From NCBI GenBank assembly GCA_013812065.1, contig JACCUC010000077.1, positions 1-30,878 on the forward strand: a DNA stretch of 30,878 bases, read 5' to 3'. The stretch's first letter is position 1. Every line of letters begins with the position of its first letter. The translations under genes were made by a program, and so were the position numbers. Of the stretch, positions 28,854 to 30,878 are shown piece by piece. The notes under the pieces were generated by a model. It saw only the letters and a program-made list of their open reading frames with translations, was not told the origin of the DNA and searched no databases. The DNA comes from Thermoleophilaceae bacterium (GTDB taxonomy: Bacteria > Actinomycetota > Thermoleophilia > Solirubrobacterales > Thermoleophilaceae).

Positions 28854-30395
28854 CTAGCGGCTCGTCCCGTCCGCCCGTCGGCGCCCGAGTGCGAGGCGGA
28901 CGTTTCGGTCGCCGACACCCCCGCGGCTGCCGGCCGGGCGCCCGCCCTGGGCGTCCAGGTAGGCGAGCTCGCGCGCGATCGGGGCGAGCGCCCCGCCGGT
29001 GTGGTCGACCATCCAGGTCTCGAGCGCGACGCCGCCGCCTTCGGTCCCCACAAGGCGAAAGGCGCGCGCCTGCTGGGGAAAGTCGGCGAGCGACGCGGTC
29101 TCGACGAGCCACAGCCCGCCTCCGGCCCCCCGTCGCGGTGTGACGGCGTTGCGGTGTGCGTGCCCGGATACCGCGGCGACCACGCGCGGGTTTCGCTCGA
29201 GCACCGCTAGCGCGGCCTCGCCGCCCTCAGCCGCCCGCAGCGGGTGGTGGGAGAAGACGACCACGTAGCGCCCGCCGGCGCGGCCGAGCTCCACCTCGAG
29301 CCAGGCGAGCTGCTCGGGGGAGACGAACCCGCCCGAGCCGGAGTCGCGGCGGGCGGTGTCGAGGACGATCCCGCGCGCGCGCGGGCCGATGTCAAAGGCG
29401 AGGTCCAGCCGCGTGCCCGAGCCGCTCCCGGTCGCCGACGCCTTGCGCGCCGCGCTCGCCCCGCGCAGCCGGGCCAGCGTCTCCTCGGCGGCCAGCGGCC
29501 GGCGCTCCGGATCGGCCGGGGTGCGAGCCGTTCGGCCGAGCCCCTCGCTCAGGAGCCGGTCGACGAGCTCGGGGGAGATCGAGTCGGAGGAGCGCGGGAG
29601 CTCGAGATCCTCGTCGAGCTCCGCGATCGCGCGCGAGCCCGTCGCCGCGCGGGCGACCCGCTGCGTCGGCGCGACCACGCCCTGGGTCAGTACGTCGTGG
29701 TTGCCAGTGGCGAGATACCACGGCGCGTCGAGCCCCGGCGAGCGAAACGGCCGCTGCGCGGCGGCGAGCAGGCCGCGGTGGCGGGGAGCGTCAACCGCCG
29801 GGCGGTAGTAGAAGGGGTCGGGGTTCGACGCCGCCTGCACGCCGTCGTAGCCCGGGCGCCCGGAGTCGGGATCGACGCGCCCGCCGCCCAGCACCGCAAT
29901 CGCCTGCTCGCGCTCGTTGGCCTGGGCGCTGTCGGCGAGGTCGCCGGTCACCGCCACGGCCTGGGGATCGAGCTCGTTGAGCGCGGTGACGGTCGCGCCC
30001 AGTACCTGCGTGCTCAGCGCCTCCTGCGGTCTGAAGGCGGTCACGAAGGGCTCCCCGAAGCGGTCGAGCACGGGGAGGCGGCCGGGCGACTCCTCGTCGC
30101 GCACGTGTGCGTCGGTGATCTGGGCGAAGGTGGCGAGCGTGCGATCCGAGCGGGCCGCCGGGGCCAGATCGGTGCGGTCGCGCAGCGGCTCGCCGGGCCC
30201 TGGTGCGAGCGCGCCGTCGCCGTCGGGGTCGGTCCAGGTCGTGCTGAGCGTCGAGCCCGAGCCGCTCGCAGACGTTGGCCCGTCATCTCCCGGCGCGAGC
30301 ACCACCACGAGCCCGATGACCAGTGCGAGCCCGAGTAGGCCGGCGCCGATCGCAGCAGCGGTCCGCCCGCGTCTGGGCACGGTCGTCGCCTCCAC
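28854..30395 (-). CDS. Membrane-anchored metallophosphoesterase
   Basis: The 513-residue product has an N-terminal membrane anchor (about residues 12-34), so the catalytic part is outside. Two-metal calcineurin-like motifs are all visible: FAQITDAHV (D and H), VTGDLAD, LATGNHDVL, FSHHPL and SGHAHRN. A long insertion between GNHD and FSHH (about 120 residues, Arg/Ala-rich) and an Asp/Gly linker after the anchor are unusual. The substrate could be a phosphodiester or a nucleotide, and nothing here decides it. GTG 30395 starts 4 bases after the FtsX-like gene stops, so they are co-transcribed. Confidence 0.87.
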   Translation of the reverse strand: MEATTVPRRGRTAAAIGAGLLGLALVIGLVVVLAPGDDGPTSASGSGSTLSTTWTDPDGDGALAPGPGEPLRDRTDLAPAARSDRTLATFAQITDAHVRDEESPGRLPVLDRFGEPFVTAFRPQEALSTQVLGATVTALNELDPQAVAVTGDLADSAQANEREQAIAVLGGGRVDPDSGRPGYDGVQAASNPDPFYYRPAVDAPRHRGLLAAAQRPFRSPGLDAPWYLATGNHDVLTQGVVAPTQRVARAATGSRAIAELDEDLELPRSSDSISPELVDRLLSEGLGRTARTPADPERRPLAAEETLARLRGASAARKASATGSGSGTRLDLAFDIGPRARGIVLDTARRDSGSGGFVSPEQLAWLEVELGRAGGRYVVVFSHHPLRAAEGGEAALAVLERNPRVVAAVSGHAHRNAVTPRRGAGGGLWLVETASLADFPQQARAFRLVGTEGGGVALETWMVDHTGGALAPIARELAYLDAQGGRPAGSRGGVGDRNVRLALGRRRADGTSR

Positions 30396-30399
30396 CGCC

Positions 30400-30878
30400 C
30401 TACCCCTCCCGCAGCCCGCGCACGATCGGCTCCCGCGCTGCCCTTCGCGCCACGAGCGCGGTCGCCGCGCCGGCGACGATCACGATTCCGAGCCCGACGG
30501 CCGCGAGCTCGCCACCGCCCGCCGCCAGCGGCAGCTCGGCGTAGTCGGCGGCGAGCCCCGCCACCGCCGGAGCCAGGGCGAAGCGCTCGAGAGCCCATCC
30601 GATCGGCGCGGCCAGCGCGACCACCAAGGCCACCGCCCCGGCGAGCACGAGCACCACGTGCCCGCGCCCCGCTCCGCACGCCCGTAGCGTGGCCACCGTC
30701 CCGCGGCGCTCGATCGCGGTCAGCGAGAGCGACTGCACGAGCGCGTACAGGCACACGAGCCCGTTGACCGCGGCCACCGCGCGCAGGAGCGTCGCGAGCA
30801 GCGCGAGGAAGCTGCGATTGCTCGTGCTCGCGCCGCCGGTGACCTGCGGGGGCGCGCCCGCGGTCGCGAGCCGTCGCT
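30400..30878 (-). CDS. FtsX-like permease, C-terminal part (cut by window edge)
   Basis: The minus-strand frame enters from the right edge and gives about 158 residues with three membrane helices: FLALLATLLRAVAAVNGLVC, then after LTAIERRGTVATLRACGAGR the helix VLVLAGAVALVVALAAPIGW, and a last helix LAAVGLGIVIVAGAATALV before ARRAAREPIVRGLREG. This is the C-terminal FtsX domain of MacB/LolE-type ABC permeases. The cytoplasmic block with R-x-G-T-x-A-T-L-R-A-x-G is typical. The ATPase partner, if any, is outside the window. It heads the operon with the phosphoesterase and glycosyltransferases. Confidence 0.85.
   Translation of the reverse strand, partial: RRLATAGAPPQVTGGASTSNRSFLALLATLLRAVAAVNGLVCLYALVQSLSLTAIERRGTVATLRACGAGRGHVVLVLAGAVALVVALAAPIGWALERFALAPAVAGLAADYAELPLAAGGGELAAVGLGIVIVAGAATALVARRAAREPIVRGLREG

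Noticed and set aside
1..30878. CRISPR array, prophage or integrated plasmid
   Set aside because: No regularly spaced repeats, capsid, integrase or relaxase genes are visible. Only the transposase fragment at the left edge is mobile-element-like.

Overview
This is a very GC-rich chromosomal window from a high-GC bacterium. The gene style suggests an actinobacterium, possibly of the Thermoleophilia type. The signs are many GTG starts, 4-base ATGA overlaps between co-directional genes, a fused MoaD-MoaE protein, LLM-class flavin oxidoreductases, DUF4242, UspA, CsbD and GlsB-like proteins, and many starts lying only 6-9 bases after a -10 box (leaderless style). The taxonomic placement is inference from gene content only.

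Left part (1-3.1 kb) is an accessory segment. It holds the first 22 codons of an IS5-type transposase cut by the window edge, an orphan membrane protein, and a two-gene unit made of a four-helix membrane/coiled-coil protein (interrupted by a frameshift) and a lipoprotein with a von Willebrand A-like metal site. From 3.1 to 10.3 kb come scattered single genes: flavin oxidoreductase, helical hypothetical protein, VOC protein, a stand-alone sigma region 4 protein, a CooC-type P-loop ATPase, two methyltransferases, an RDD membrane protein and a GNAT protein. Two of these, the second methyltransferase and the GNAT gene, are interrupted.

The main discovery is in the CooC-type ATPase (5682-6515). 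Its two halves are in the same frame and are separated by a single TGA (6000-6002), exactly where the family carries the first cysteine of its CxC metal motif. A perfect 8-bp stem with a GTT loop starts 13 bases after the TGA, the geometry expected of a bacterial SECIS element. The same window carries selA and selB (20.6-23.7 kb), the machinery that reads UGA as selenocysteine. I therefore read this gene as a candidate selenoprotein, a selenocysteine-containing nickel-insertion-type ATPase, in a family I do not know as a selenoprotein family. The rival reading is a nonsense mutation, which must be taken seriously because three other genes within 9 kb are also interrupted.

The middle part (10.3-18.4 kb) is mostly on the minus strand. 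It has a tightly overlapping operon of a cysteate/threonine-synthase-like PLP enzyme, a class III aminotransferase and a methyltransferase; then glutaredoxin, a small membrane protein, zinc alcohol dehydrogenase, a DUF4242 protein, tRNA-Ser(CGA), tadA and an NAD-dependent epimerase. Next is a stress cluster (UspA, a 30-residue membrane peptide, CsbD, GlsB/YeaQ) and the plus-strand run moaD-moaE fusion, selA, selB, which points to a molybdenum- and selenium-dependent enzyme such as formate dehydrogenase elsewhere in the genome.

The right part (23.7-30.9 kb) has a DnaC-like ATPase, an unusual ECF sigma factor fused to a zinc finger, a membrane segment and a C-terminal tandem cysteine-bearing repeat, an alpha/beta hydrolase preceded by a 12-codon leader ORF, and a minus-strand operon of FtsX-like permease (cut by the window edge), metallophosphoesterase, family 2 glycosyltransferase and DUF2064 protein. 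No rRNA, CRISPR array, prophage or selC/selD gene was seen.
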